In this document: positions 34,093 to 42,353 of the stretch, piece by piece
Numbering within the stretch: the stretch's first letter is position 1
How the letters are laid out: each line of letters opens with the position of its first letter
From: Gracilimonas sp964505215
GTDB lineage: Bacteria; Bacteroidota; Rhodothermia; Balneolales; Balneolaceae
NCBI GenBank assembly: GCA_964505215.1
Contig: CAZDGU010000006.1
Coordinates: forward strand, 62,001 to 126,000
Direction of reading: 5' to 3'
Length of the DNA stretch: 64,000 nucleotides
Program-made: the position numbers and the translations under genes
Notes under the pieces: model-generated
What the model saw: only the letters and a program-made list of their open reading frames with translations
Told to the model about the DNA's origin: nothing
Databases searched by the model: none

Positions 34093-36618
34093 ATGAGTAA
34101 TAAAGACGCGCTTATTAAAGACCTTGAAACAATTATCAAGCTGCTGGCAGATGTCTGGCCTAATGACAGAGAAAATGTGGCTATTGCCGGCGCTAAATTT
34201 GAAGAGGTAACCAATAATGTAGATAATAACTTTGGCCAGTTTCAAAAACTGATTGATTTGTCGTGGCAGGGAATTAAGCACCTTTATGAAAAGGACGAGT
34301 ATTTTATGATGGTGAAAACAGCCACTATGCAGGCTGTTAATACGATTCGCGAATACGTAATTGAAGACGGTGATATTAAAGTTGAAGACTTTGAAAAAGC
34401 TTACGAAGAGTTGGAAAAGTCTTTGGAAGGCGGGTCAGAATCTGCTGACAGCGTTATTGAGTTGGATGATGAAAAAGCACGTGAAATTGCAGAAAATGGC
34501 GAAGGTAAAAAAAGCGAATCCCGGCAAGAAAAAACTGAAGTTTTCACTTTAGATGATTTAGCTGCTTTTTTGGTGATGCTGAATGAGGATGACGTGCAGG
34601 CAGAGGATGCACGACAGCTGGACGCTATTGTATCGTATCTGTTTGCCCATGAAGCGGCAGATGTGACCGCTCCGCTCAAAGAAGCTATGACCGAAGTAGA
34701 AGCTAATAATGGCGCTAAAGGCTGGCTTAAAATTCTGTCAGATAAAACAGAAGAAGCGCTCGATATTTCAGCCCAAAATGATTGGACTGATTCCATGGAG
34801 GCTGAAACCACTGTCAAGACTGTGGAAGCATCACCCCAAAAAGAAGAAGTGCTTCAGCCGTCCGAAGAGCATGCAGATAAGCCAAAGGCTGCATCTGAAG
34901 TGTTCTACATTCCCGAAGATATTGAAGCGGATTTGGTGGGCGAGTTTATCACAGAGTGTTCTGAGCTGCTGGAAATGGCAGAAAGTGCACTGCTCGATCT
35001 CGAAGAAAAACCTAATGATGATGAGCTGATTAACACCATTTTCAGAGCCTTTCATACTATTAAGGGGACTTCCGCATTTATGGCGTTGGACCCTATTTCT
35101 GAATTTACGCATTTCGTAGAAACACTGCTCAGCATGGTTCGGGAAGGTGATTTGCCCTTCGATCGTGCCTGTGCCGATATCAACTTTGAGTCGATAGATA
35201 TTCTGAATGAAATGTTGGATGTGGTGGAGGTTTCCGGAGGTGGAGATCCGCTGCATAAACCGGAGGCTTTTGACGGGATGATGGCTGTGCTTCATGCAAT
35301 TTCTGAAGAAGGCGAAAAGCCGGCAGAAGCACTTAAAGCTATTAAAGGGCAAGAACATGCGCTGCCGGAAACACCTATTGCTTCAAATGAAGAAATCACT
35401 GATGAAGCTGTGAGTTCGTCGGCTAATTCTAAACCGGCTGCTGATAAAACAAGTTCAAAATCAGAAACAGAATCTTCTGTTCGGGTGAGCGTGGAGCGCC
35501 TCGATCGCCTGATTGATATGGTGGGCGAGTTAGTGATTGCGCATTCGGTGGTAGCACAGGACGAAGCCATACCCAAAGATACCGAGCTTCAGAAAAAGGT
35601 GAATCATGCATCCAAAATTTTACGGGAACTGCAGGATAGCAGCCTTACGCTGCGCATGGTTCCGCTGAAGGCCACCTTTCATAAAATGAACCGCTTAGTG
35701 CGCGATTTATCCCGAAAAGCCGGCAAACAGGTCAAGTTTTCCACTTTTGGCGAGGACACCGAAATTGACCGGAACATGGTAGATATAATAAACGAGCCGC
35801 TTATTCACATGCTGAGGAATTCCTTAGATCATGGGGTAGAAGAGCCGGAACAGCGCGTTGCAAATGGCAAAGAAGCTACCTCTAATATTTCGTTGTCAGC
35901 ATCGCAGGAAGGCGGAAAGGTAGTGATTGAAATTAAAGATGACGGTCGGGGAATTGATAAAGATGTCATTTTCAAAAAAGCGGTTGAAAAGGGACTTATT
36001 GATCCTGAAAGAAATTTAACAGACACTGAAATTTATAATCTGATATTTCTGCCCGGTTTTTCATCAGCAGAAAAAGTAACCGATTTATCAGGCCGCGGTG
36101 TAGGAATGGATGTAGTACGCCGATCTATAGAGCAGCTACAGGGAAAGGTAGATGTAGATTCTGAACTGGGCTCCGGAACCACGATAACCATAGAGTTGCC
36201 ATTTACACTGGCCATTACGGATGGAATGCTGGTTCAAATTGGAACCGAACGGTTTATTGTACCCACCATAAATATTGATATGACATTCCGTGCGGAAGAA
36301 AAAGATTTGTTCACCATGCTGGGCGACTCTGAACAAGTAAACTTTCGCGGGCAATCGGTGCCTGTAATTCGCCTACACAAATTATTTGATGTTAAAGGAG
36401 CAGTCGAAGACATACGCAAGGGAACATTGCTGGTAATAAAAAACAGCAATCGCCGCTATGCGCTGTTGGTTGATGAAGTGATAGGACAACAGCATCTGGT
36501 AGGGAAGTCAATTCATATGCCTATAAAATCAAAACATGTTTCCGGCGGTGCTATTCTTGGTGATGGTCGTGTTGGCCTCATTTTAGACACGGGAGCTTTA
36601 GTTGACCCAGCCGCATAA
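34093..36618 (+). CDS. cheA: Chemotaxis histidine kinase CheA with long N-terminal extension
   Basis: The 841-residue kinase has an HPt domain with phospho-His321 in FRAFHTIKGTSAF. The dimerisation helices (RVSVERLDRLIDMVGELVIAHS) and the ATPase (MLRNSLDHGVEEPEQR, DDGRGIDKD, LSGRGVGMDVV) follow, then a C-terminal CheW-like regulatory domain. Unlike standard CheA, about 270 residues precede the HPt: a helical segment (about 1-110), an acidic linker and another helical segment (about 150-225). No CheY-binding P2 domain is evident between HPt and dimerisation parts, only a Ser/Ala/Glu-rich linker. Confidence 0.93.
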   Translation: MSNKDALIKDLETIIKLLADVWPNDRENVAIAGAKFEEVTNNVDNNFGQFQKLIDLSWQGIKHLYEKDEYFMMVKTATMQAVNTIREYVIEDGDIKVEDFEKAYEELEKSLEGGSESADSVIELDDEKAREIAENGEGKKSESRQEKTEVFTLDDLAAFLVMLNEDDVQAEDARQLDAIVSYLFAHEAADVTAPLKEAMTEVEANNGAKGWLKILSDKTEEALDISAQNDWTDSMEAETTVKTVEASPQKEEVLQPSEEHADKPKAASEVFYIPEDIEADLVGEFITECSELLEMAESALLDLEEKPNDDELINTIFRAFHTIKGTSAFMALDPISEFTHFVETLLSMVREGDLPFDRACADINFESIDILNEMLDVVEVSGGGDPLHKPEAFDGMMAVLHAISEEGEKPAEALKAIKGQEHALPETPIASNEEITDEAVSSSANSKPAADKTSSKSETESSVRVSVERLDRLIDMVGELVIAHSVVAQDEAIPKDTELQKKVNHASKILRELQDSSLTLRMVPLKATFHKMNRLVRDLSRKAGKQVKFSTFGEDTEIDRNMVDIINEPLIHMLRNSLDHGVEEPEQRVANGKEATSNISLSASQEGGKVVIEIKDDGRGIDKDVIFKKAVEKGLIDPERNLTDTEIYNLIFLPGFSSAEKVTDLSGRGVGMDVVRRSIEQLQGKVDVDSELGSGTTITIELPFTLAITDGMLVQIGTERFIVPTINIDMTFRAEEKDLFTMLGDSEQVNFRGQSVPVIRLHKLFDVKGAVEDIRKGTLLVIKNSNRRYALLVDEVIGQQHLVGKSIHMPIKSKHVSGGAILGDGRVGLILDTGALVDPAA

Positions 36619-36635
36619 ATAATAATGCCAACGTT

Positions 36636-37478
36636 ATGAAACCTTCTGCCGGTACACCTTTATCAAGTTTTTCTGCTGTTACACTCAGTAAAGCCGATTT
36701 TCTGCGGGTAAAACGTATTATTCATACGTACAGCGGTATTTATGTAGATGACAGGAAGAAAGTACTGGTTCAAAGTCGCCTTATGAAGCGGCTGCGTAAG
36801 TACAAAATGCAATGCTTTACCGAGTATTTAAACTTCATAGAATCAGATGCAGGTTCTAACGAATTTTTAGCTTTTGTTGATGTACTGACTACTAATAAAA
36901 CAAACTTTTTCAGAGAAGCCCAGCACTTTTCATTTATTGAACAACGGGTGCTTCCGGAGTTAGCCGGCCAGCATATAAAATGGTGGTCGGCAGGATGTTC
37001 TACCGGCGAAGAGCCCATTACTACGGCTATCACATTATTAGAAAACAGGCATAAACATAGGTGGTCATCTGCTAAAATATTAGCCACCGATCTTTCAAAC
37101 GAAGTACTTCATACGGCTTCAAGAGGAATATATGCCGCCAATAGGTTTACGGATGTTCCCATGGCTTATCGTCGTAAATACTTTCGGGAAGCTGAGCAAG
37201 GCGCCTACAAAACAGTGCCTGAAATCCAGAATATGATTATGTATAAAAGGCTGAATTTACTCCGCCGTTGGCCCTTAAAAGGGAATTTCCAGGTTATTAT
37301 GTGCCGCAACGTAATGATTTACTTTGACAGAGAAACTCAAATACAAATAGTGGATAAATTTCACAAAATGTTAGCGCCCGGAGGTTACCTGTTTTTAGGG
37401 CATTCAGAAAGCGTTTCTCCTCAAAATAAAGGCTTTAAAAATCAGGCTCCCGCAGTCTATAAAAAAATGCAGGGGTGA
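36636..37478 (+). CDS. cheR: Chemoreceptor methyltransferase CheR
   Basis: The 280-residue protein has the CheR N-terminal helical domain, TTNKTNFFREAQHF, the SAM site WWSAGCSTGEEP, LATDLSN, and the later VIMCRNVMIYFD and GYLFLGHSES. CheR methylates receptor glutamates. It starts 17 nt after cheA and runs 3 nt into cheD. Confidence 0.95.
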   Translation: MKPSAGTPLSSFSAVTLSKADFLRVKRIIHTYSGIYVDDRKKVLVQSRLMKRLRKYKMQCFTEYLNFIESDAGSNEFLAFVDVLTTNKTNFFREAQHFSFIEQRVLPELAGQHIKWWSAGCSTGEEPITTAITLLENRHKHRWSSAKILATDLSNEVLHTASRGIYAANRFTDVPMAYRRKYFREAEQGAYKTVPEIQNMIMYKRLNLLRRWPLKGNFQVIMCRNVMIYFDRETQIQIVDKFHKMLAPGGYLFLGHSESVSPQNKGFKNQAPAVYKKMQG

Positions 37479-37481
37479 TGA

Positions 37482-38015
37482 ATGAGAAAGACGGTAGGCG
37501 TTGGGGAATTAAAAGTTTCAAATCATATAAACGAAAGTATTATAACGCATGCTTTGGGCAGCTGTTTGGGCATTTCCGTTTTTGATCCTGTTGCCCACGT
37601 AGGCGGGTTGTTACACGTAATGCTTCCCCTGTCTAAGGCGGACAAGGAAAAAGCAAAAACCAGGCCGGCTATGTACGTAGATACCGGCTTTGCTCTGTTG
37701 CTTGAGGAAGTATATAACCTGGGCGCTCAAAAAAGTAACCTTCAAATAATTGTTGCCGGAGGCGCCAGCATGAAACGCAGCGAAAGTGATGACTACTTTA
37801 AAATAGGAAAACGAAACTTTACCGTATTACGAAAACTGTTATGGAAGAATGGATTTATGATAGCCAAACAAGATGTAGGCGGCCATATTTCCCGAACCAT
37901 GGAGCTGTTTTTAAGAGACGGAACAGTAGTTGTTAATAAAGTGCCTATTAACAAGCCGGCAGGGGCCAGAAATGAACCGACGGCCGAAAAAGCCTTCAAA
38001 CACATAACAGTATAG
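37482..38015 (+). CDS. cheD: Chemoreceptor glutamine deamidase CheD
   Basis: The 177-residue protein has the CheD catalytic Cys and His in ALGSCLGISVFDP and GGLLHVMLP, and the later IVAGGASM motif. CheD deamidates receptor glutamines and often pairs with CheC/CheX-type proteins, as here. Confidence 0.94.
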   Translation: MRKTVGVGELKVSNHINESIITHALGSCLGISVFDPVAHVGGLLHVMLPLSKADKEKAKTRPAMYVDTGFALLLEEVYNLGAQKSNLQIIVAGGASMKRSESDDYFKIGKRNFTVLRKLLWKNGFMIAKQDVGGHISRTMELFLRDGTVVVNKVPINKPAGARNEPTAEKAFKHITV

Positions 38016-38023
38016 AGGTAATT

Positions 38024-38446
38024 ATGGGATTACAAATATTAATAGTTGACGATTGTTCGGTGATGCGGTTTATGATTAAACGAACACTGAAAATGTGTGG
38101 ATTAAATATCAAAAAAACTTTAGAAGCCGAAAATGGAAAACAGGCGCTGGATATATTACATGAAAACCAAATTGGGCTCATTATTGCAGATTTAAACATG
38201 CCCGTAATGATGGGGTCAAAAATGTTAGTTCATATCAGGCAGCATCCCGAATACCGGGATATTCCGGTACTAATTGTATCTGCAGAAAGTAACAAAGTGA
38301 AAGTGGATGTTGTTTCAGACCTGAGTTCCTGTTTTGTGCATAAACCCTTTCAACCCGAAGAACTTTGCGAGGAAATATTAAAGGTATTGGAAAAAGATTC
38401 GATAACTAATCCTGAGACGAGATTAACGTCTGTGGAAGAACTGTAA
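38024..38446 (+). CDS. Stand-alone receiver protein (CheY-like)
   Basis: The 140-residue receiver has LIVDDCSVM, Asp in IIADLNMPVMMG, Ser in IVSAES and Lys in VHKPFQ. It belongs to a paralogous set with the receivers at 40405 and 44664 (shared VHKP and SxES pattern). Confidence 0.92.
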   Translation: MGLQILIVDDCSVMRFMIKRTLKMCGLNIKKTLEAENGKQALDILHENQIGLIIADLNMPVMMGSKMLVHIRQHPEYRDIPVLIVSAESNKVKVDVVSDLSSCFVHKPFQPEELCEEILKVLEKDSITNPETRLTSVEEL

Positions 38447-38466
38447 CAGTTAGTAGGAGCACTCGC

Positions 38467-38874
38467 ATGAAACATTTCATAAATAATGTATTGGTAGTAG
38501 ATAACGAGCCGAAAGTACGCCAACATATTGAGCGGATGCTGTTAAAAAGCAGGTTCAAAGTAAAACGGATTTTTGAAGCTGAAAATGGAATAGAAGCAAT
38601 AGAAATACTAAGCCGAAACCCGGTTAATTTAGTGCTTACCGGTATAAATATGCCGGTAATGAGTGGGACGGAATTGTTAAACATTCTGCATAATCATCCC
38701 AGATTTATGAACTTGCCCGTTATTGCCGTTACAGAAGTAAAGGATGAAAAATTGAGCAATATGCTTTCCTCCTGGGGTGATGGTTATGTGCAAAAACCAA
38801 TAACCACATATGCACTCGAAAATCAAATATCAAAAACTTATGGAAAAAGTAATGAATACTCCCTACATGGATAA
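38467..38874 (+). CDS. Pseudo-receiver protein without phospho-acceptor Asp
   Basis: The 135-residue receiver paralogue reads LVLTGINMPVMSG, so Gly59 stands where the phosphorylated Asp should be, and the acidic pair is DN (VVDNEP). Lys in VQKPI is kept. It cannot be phosphorylated in the usual way and may act as a binding decoy or adaptor. Its 3' end overlaps the second cheX. Confidence 0.88.
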   Translation: MKHFINNVLVVDNEPKVRQHIERMLLKSRFKVKRIFEAENGIEAIEILSRNPVNLVLTGINMPVMSGTELLNILHNHPRFMNLPVIAVTEVKDEKLSNMLSSWGDGYVQKPITTYALENQISKTYGKSNEYSLHG

Positions 38875-39328
38875 AATTCGGGATATTGCTGTCCACACCT
38901 TTGAAGTAGCCTGTTATTTATTTCCATTGGAAGATTGGGAATTAGATGGTGAGGAAGCCATAGACAAACCCGATGGCAGTAAAAGGGCTATTGTGCATTT
39001 TGAAGGTGCAGCTACAGGTGGCATGGTTATAAATACTTCTAAGAATTTGCTGGATGCTATTGCAGCCAACATGCTGGGGGTGGAGGAAGCCACCGACAAG
39101 GATAAAGACGGTGCATTATGCGAGATAGCCAATATTATTTGTGGAAATACAGTGCCGTTGTTCGCAAAAAATGAAAATATATGCTACATCCGTCCTCCAA
39201 GAATGGCTGAACCCGGTGAAGATCTTGACGTTCTATTCAAAAATATGAAGTACGATCAACTGGAAATAATATTGGATGAAGGCATTGCACATATTTCTAT
39301 TTACTATGAAACTGAAGGAACAGGATGA
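38840..39328 (+). CDS. cheX: CheX-like CheY-P phosphatase 2
   Basis: The CheX-family protein (162 residues from this start) has the ExxN signature in GALCEIANIICGNTVPL and the domain pattern GAATGGMVINTS. ATGs at 38810, 38840 and 38852 are possible; the domain starts after the last one. It overlaps the pseudo-receiver gene and, by ATGA, cheB, suggesting translational coupling. Confidence 0.82.
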   Translation: MEKVMNTPYMDKIRDIAVHTFEVACYLFPLEDWELDGEEAIDKPDGSKRAIVHFEGAATGGMVINTSKNLLDAIAANMLGVEEATDKDKDGALCEIANIICGNTVPLFAKNENICYIRPPRMAEPGEDLDVLFKNMKYDQLEIILDEGIAHISIYYETEGTG

Positions 39329-40392
39329 TTAAAGTACTGATTGTAGATGATTCGGCGGTAGTTCGAAAATTATTAAGTGAAGAACTGGACAAGCAGAAAG
39401 ATATTGAAGTGGTGGGTACGGCCATGAACCCATATGTAGCCCGCGAGAAAATTCTTAAGCTGAAGCCGGACGTGCTTACCTTAGATCTTGAAATGCCACG
39501 CATGGATGGGCTTTCTTTTCTATCTAAGCTGATGAAACATTATCCCTTACCGGTGGTGGTGGTGAGTTCCTTAACGCCAAAAAACAGCGCAAATGCCTTG
39601 AATGCGCTTCGATTAGGAGCTATTGAGGTGATTTGCAAACCCGGTTCGGCGTATTCAACGCAAAACATTTCGCAAAATATTATTAAAGCAATACGCACCG
39701 CATCCGTTGCCCGCTTTGACAGGCATGTTGAAAATGTTAAAAATCAACAAGACAAGACCAAGCATACTGACAATAATAAGTCAGTTCAGCTTTTGCATAC
39801 AACCGATAAGCTGATAGCTATTGGATCCTCAACCGGAGGCACAAAAGCTTTAGAAACAGTTTTAACCCAACTGCCCGAAAACATGCCGGGCATTGTAATT
39901 GTGCAGCACATGCCGCCGGTGTTCACCAAAAGTTTTGCAGAGCGGTTAGATACCGTGTGTAAATTATCGGTTAAAGAAGCCGAAGATGGAGATTGGGTAA
40001 AGCCCGGGCAGGTGCTAATTGCTCCCGGTAACTATCACATGCTGGTAGTAAAAAGTGGGGCAAAATATTATACGCGCATAAAGCAAGGGCCGCCCGTACT
40101 GCACCAGCGCCCAAGTGTAGATGTGTTGTTTCAATCGGTTGCAAAAGCAGCCGGTGTGAATGCCACAGGCGTCATTTTAACGGGTATGGGAGCTGATGGA
40201 GCCAAAGGAATGCTGGCAATGAAAGAAACCGGCTCATTTACCATTGCCCAGGATGAGGCTACCTCGGTAGTGTATGGAATGCCAAAAGAAGCCGTTAAAG
40301 CAGGTGGCGTAACCGAAGTTGTGGGCCTCCACAATATCCCCGATGTACTTTTAAAGAATATTAAAAAACAAAGCATACAACCGGTAGCATAA
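39325..40392 (+). CDS. cheB: Protein-glutamate methylesterase CheB
   Basis: The 355-residue protein has a receiver domain (VLIVDDSAVVRK, LDLEMPRMDG, CKPGS) and a methylesterase domain with AIGSSTGGTKAL (Ser), IVQHMPPVFT (His) and GMGADGAKGM (Asp). It removes methyl groups from receptors, opposing CheR. It starts within the stop of cheX2. Confidence 0.95.
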   Translation: MIKVLIVDDSAVVRKLLSEELDKQKDIEVVGTAMNPYVAREKILKLKPDVLTLDLEMPRMDGLSFLSKLMKHYPLPVVVVSSLTPKNSANALNALRLGAIEVICKPGSAYSTQNISQNIIKAIRTASVARFDRHVENVKNQQDKTKHTDNNKSVQLLHTTDKLIAIGSSTGGTKALETVLTQLPENMPGIVIVQHMPPVFTKSFAERLDTVCKLSVKEAEDGDWVKPGQVLIAPGNYHMLVVKSGAKYYTRIKQGPPVLHQRPSVDVLFQSVAKAAGVNATGVILTGMGADGAKGMLAMKETGSFTIAQDEATSVVYGMPKEAVKAGGVTEVVGLHNIPDVLLKNIKKQSIQPVA

Positions 40393-40404
40393 CAGGAGCT
40401 AACC

Positions 40405-40785
40405 ATGGCTATAAATATACTTGTAGTAGATGACAGCGCCGTAATGCGCAGCATGATTAAGAGAACTATTTTGAACACGGGCATAGAAGTGGCAGAAATT
40501 CACGAAGCAGCAAATGGGGCCGAAGGACTGGAAATAGTAGATCAACATTGGCTCGACCTGCTTTTTATTGACGTAAACATGCCCATAATGGATGGCATGG
40601 AGATGCTGGAGCGACTCAGGGAAAAGCCTGAAACCAAAAAAATGCCGGTACTTATCGTGTCAACCGAAAGTAATACCGAACGCATTAAGCTTATTGATGA
40701 ACATGATGCGGGCTTTGTTCATAAACCCTTCACACCGGAACTGCTTCGGGAAAAAATCCTATCAGTGCTGGGTGTAACTTATTGA
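40405..40785 (+). CDS. cheY: Stand-alone receiver protein (CheY-like)
   Basis: The 126-residue single receiver is the most canonical of the set: LVVDDSAVMRSMIKR, Asp in LLFIDVNMPIMDG, Thr in IVSTES and Lys in VHKPFT. It is the last gene of the first che unit and the best candidate for the output CheY. Confidence 0.93.
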   Translation: MAINILVVDDSAVMRSMIKRTILNTGIEVAEIHEAANGAEGLEIVDQHWLDLLFIDVNMPIMDGMEMLERLREKPETKKMPVLIVSTESNTERIKLIDEHDAGFVHKPFTPELLREKILSVLGVTY

Positions 40786-40949
40786 TTTACATGACTCTGT
40801 ATCATCAGTACATCTATTCTTTTTAATATTATTAAAAAAAATTAATAAATCTCTTAAGAAATCCATCAAATAGTCGATAACTCAAGTGTCATTAAAAAAT
40901 AGTCGGCTTATTAAAACAGCAGGCTTTTGAATAAAATAAGGATAAAACT

Positions 40950-41372
40950 ATGGTAAAGAAGCTACTAAAACTACTTTCGCTAACTCTGGTGTTACTTTTT
41001 GCAGGTGGCATTTCAACGATGGCCTATGATCTTAACGACGGTGCGGAAACAGTGGTCGCAGACTCATCTAAAGTATATGATGTTGTAGATCAAATGCCGG
41101 AAATACAAGGTGGTATTAAAGAGGTCTATAAAAATATTCGCTATCCCCAGGGGGCAATTGCCAGCCGTGTAGAGGGTAGAGTATTTGTGAAATTTATTGT
41201 TGATGAGAAAGGAAATGTTAAAAGCCCGCAGGTAGTTAAAGATATTGGCGGAGGATGTGGCCAGGCAGCTATTGAAGGAATTAAAAAGGTGAAGTTTACA
41301 CCCGGAACTTTGCAAGGCCAACCGGTAAAAGTGTACTATACGCTGCCGGTTACGTTTCAGCTTTCTGATTAA
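40950..41372 (+). CDS. Secreted TonB C-terminal domain protein
   Basis: The 140-residue protein has a signal peptide (about 1-26) and a TonB C-terminal fold: MPEIQGGIKEVYKNIRYP, GRVFVKFIVDEKGNVKSPQVVK, and KVKFTPGTLQGQPVKVYYTLPVTF. The usual Pro-rich spacer is absent, so it is probably a free periplasmic domain. It seems unrelated to the che genes around it and ends at a terminator. Confidence 0.88.
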   Translation: MVKKLLKLLSLTLVLLFAGGISTMAYDLNDGAETVVADSSKVYDVVDQMPEIQGGIKEVYKNIRYPQGAIASRVEGRVFVKFIVDEKGNVKSPQVVKDIGGGCGQAAIEGIKKVKFTPGTLQGQPVKVYYTLPVTFQLSD

Positions 41373-41419
41373 AGACTATAAGTTTTTATGTGACTAAGAC
41401 ATAACATCCCCAAAATGAC

Positions 41420-41455
41420 AAAAGCACTATTCTGATCAGGATAGTGCTTTTTTTT
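41420..41455 (+). terminator. Terminator after the TonB-like gene
   Basis: The stem aagcactat/atagtgctt with extra inner pairing (tct-ga) is followed by a run of eight or more T. It separates this gene from the cheW-mcp unit. The remaining 350 nt to cheW show no other feature. Confidence 0.85.
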
Positions 41456-41808
41456 GCCAACATATTTTGTGAAGATCTTTTGCAGAATAATCCAATTAGC
41501 ACAACTATCGCAAGCATTTGCTCGTGCCATTCTATCGTTGTGGCCCTCTTTTCCACAAATAGCAAAGGCTGACTTCTCCCGGCATTTTTTACTTTGGCTG
41601 TATTTGTACAGCTATGCGCAAAGAATGATGCGAAATTTAGAATTCGAAAAACAACCTTAGCAGAGTGCGACTAAAGCTGTTTCATATTATTAAAAAAACT
41701 TAAGTAATCCTGAAACGCACCGATAAACACCAGTAAATCTAACACTCTTTCGGAAACGCATAACAGTCATATAGAATGGCTGCAAACCCGAAGTAAAAGT
41801 AATTTAAT

Positions 41809-42321
41809 ATGGCACAGCTACAAGTTAAAGATCAGGAAGCCGAAGAAAGCGGGCTCTCGCTCTCCGGCGGGAAGTTTTTGAGCTTCTTTTTAGGAGAAGA
41901 AGAATACGCCTTGAATATATTAAAGGTGCAGGAAATTATTGGGCTTATGCCCATTACGCCGGTACCCCGAATGCCTTCATACATACGAGGCGTGCTGAAC
42001 CTGCGAGGGAAAATTGTGCCCGTTATGAATGTACGCCAACGGTTCGGTTTGCCCTTAGTAGAAGACACCGACGAAACCTGCATTATTGTAGTGCAAGAAG
42101 ACAGCTATTTGATGGGCGTTCTGGTAGATAAGGTGTCGGAAGTAGCCGATATAAAAAGTGATGAAATTGAAGAAGTGCCATCATTTGGAGTGAATGAAAG
42201 CAGTGATTATTTGGCCGGAATCGGTAAAGTCAAAGATTCAGTAAAAATGATTGTGGACATCCACAAAGTACTGTTTGATGTACCTGAAGAGGTGCTCGAA
42301 ACCAATGAACATTCCGCATAA
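41809..42321 (+). CDS. cheW: Chemotaxis coupling protein CheW
   Basis: The 170-residue protein is a CheW domain: FLSFFLGEEEYALNILKVQEI, MPSYIRGVLNLRGKIVPVMNVR and VGLLVDKVSEV-like segments are visible. It links receptor to CheA. It is followed by the MCP gene after 32 nt. Confidence 0.95.
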   Translation: MAQLQVKDQEAEESGLSLSGGKFLSFFLGEEEYALNILKVQEIIGLMPITPVPRMPSYIRGVLNLRGKIVPVMNVRQRFGLPLVEDTDETCIIVVQEDSYLMGVLVDKVSEVADIKSDEIEEVPSFGVNESSDYLAGIGKVKDSVKMIVDIHKVLFDVPEEVLETNEHSA

Positions 42322-42353
42322 AAAATTTAAAACACAAAACGAGGTAAACTAAC

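Noticed and set aside
41690..41808. Possible riboswitch in the leader of cheW
   Set aside because: Some GCAAACCC-like text is present, but the paired stems of a cyclic-di-GMP or other known riboswitch could not be drawn.
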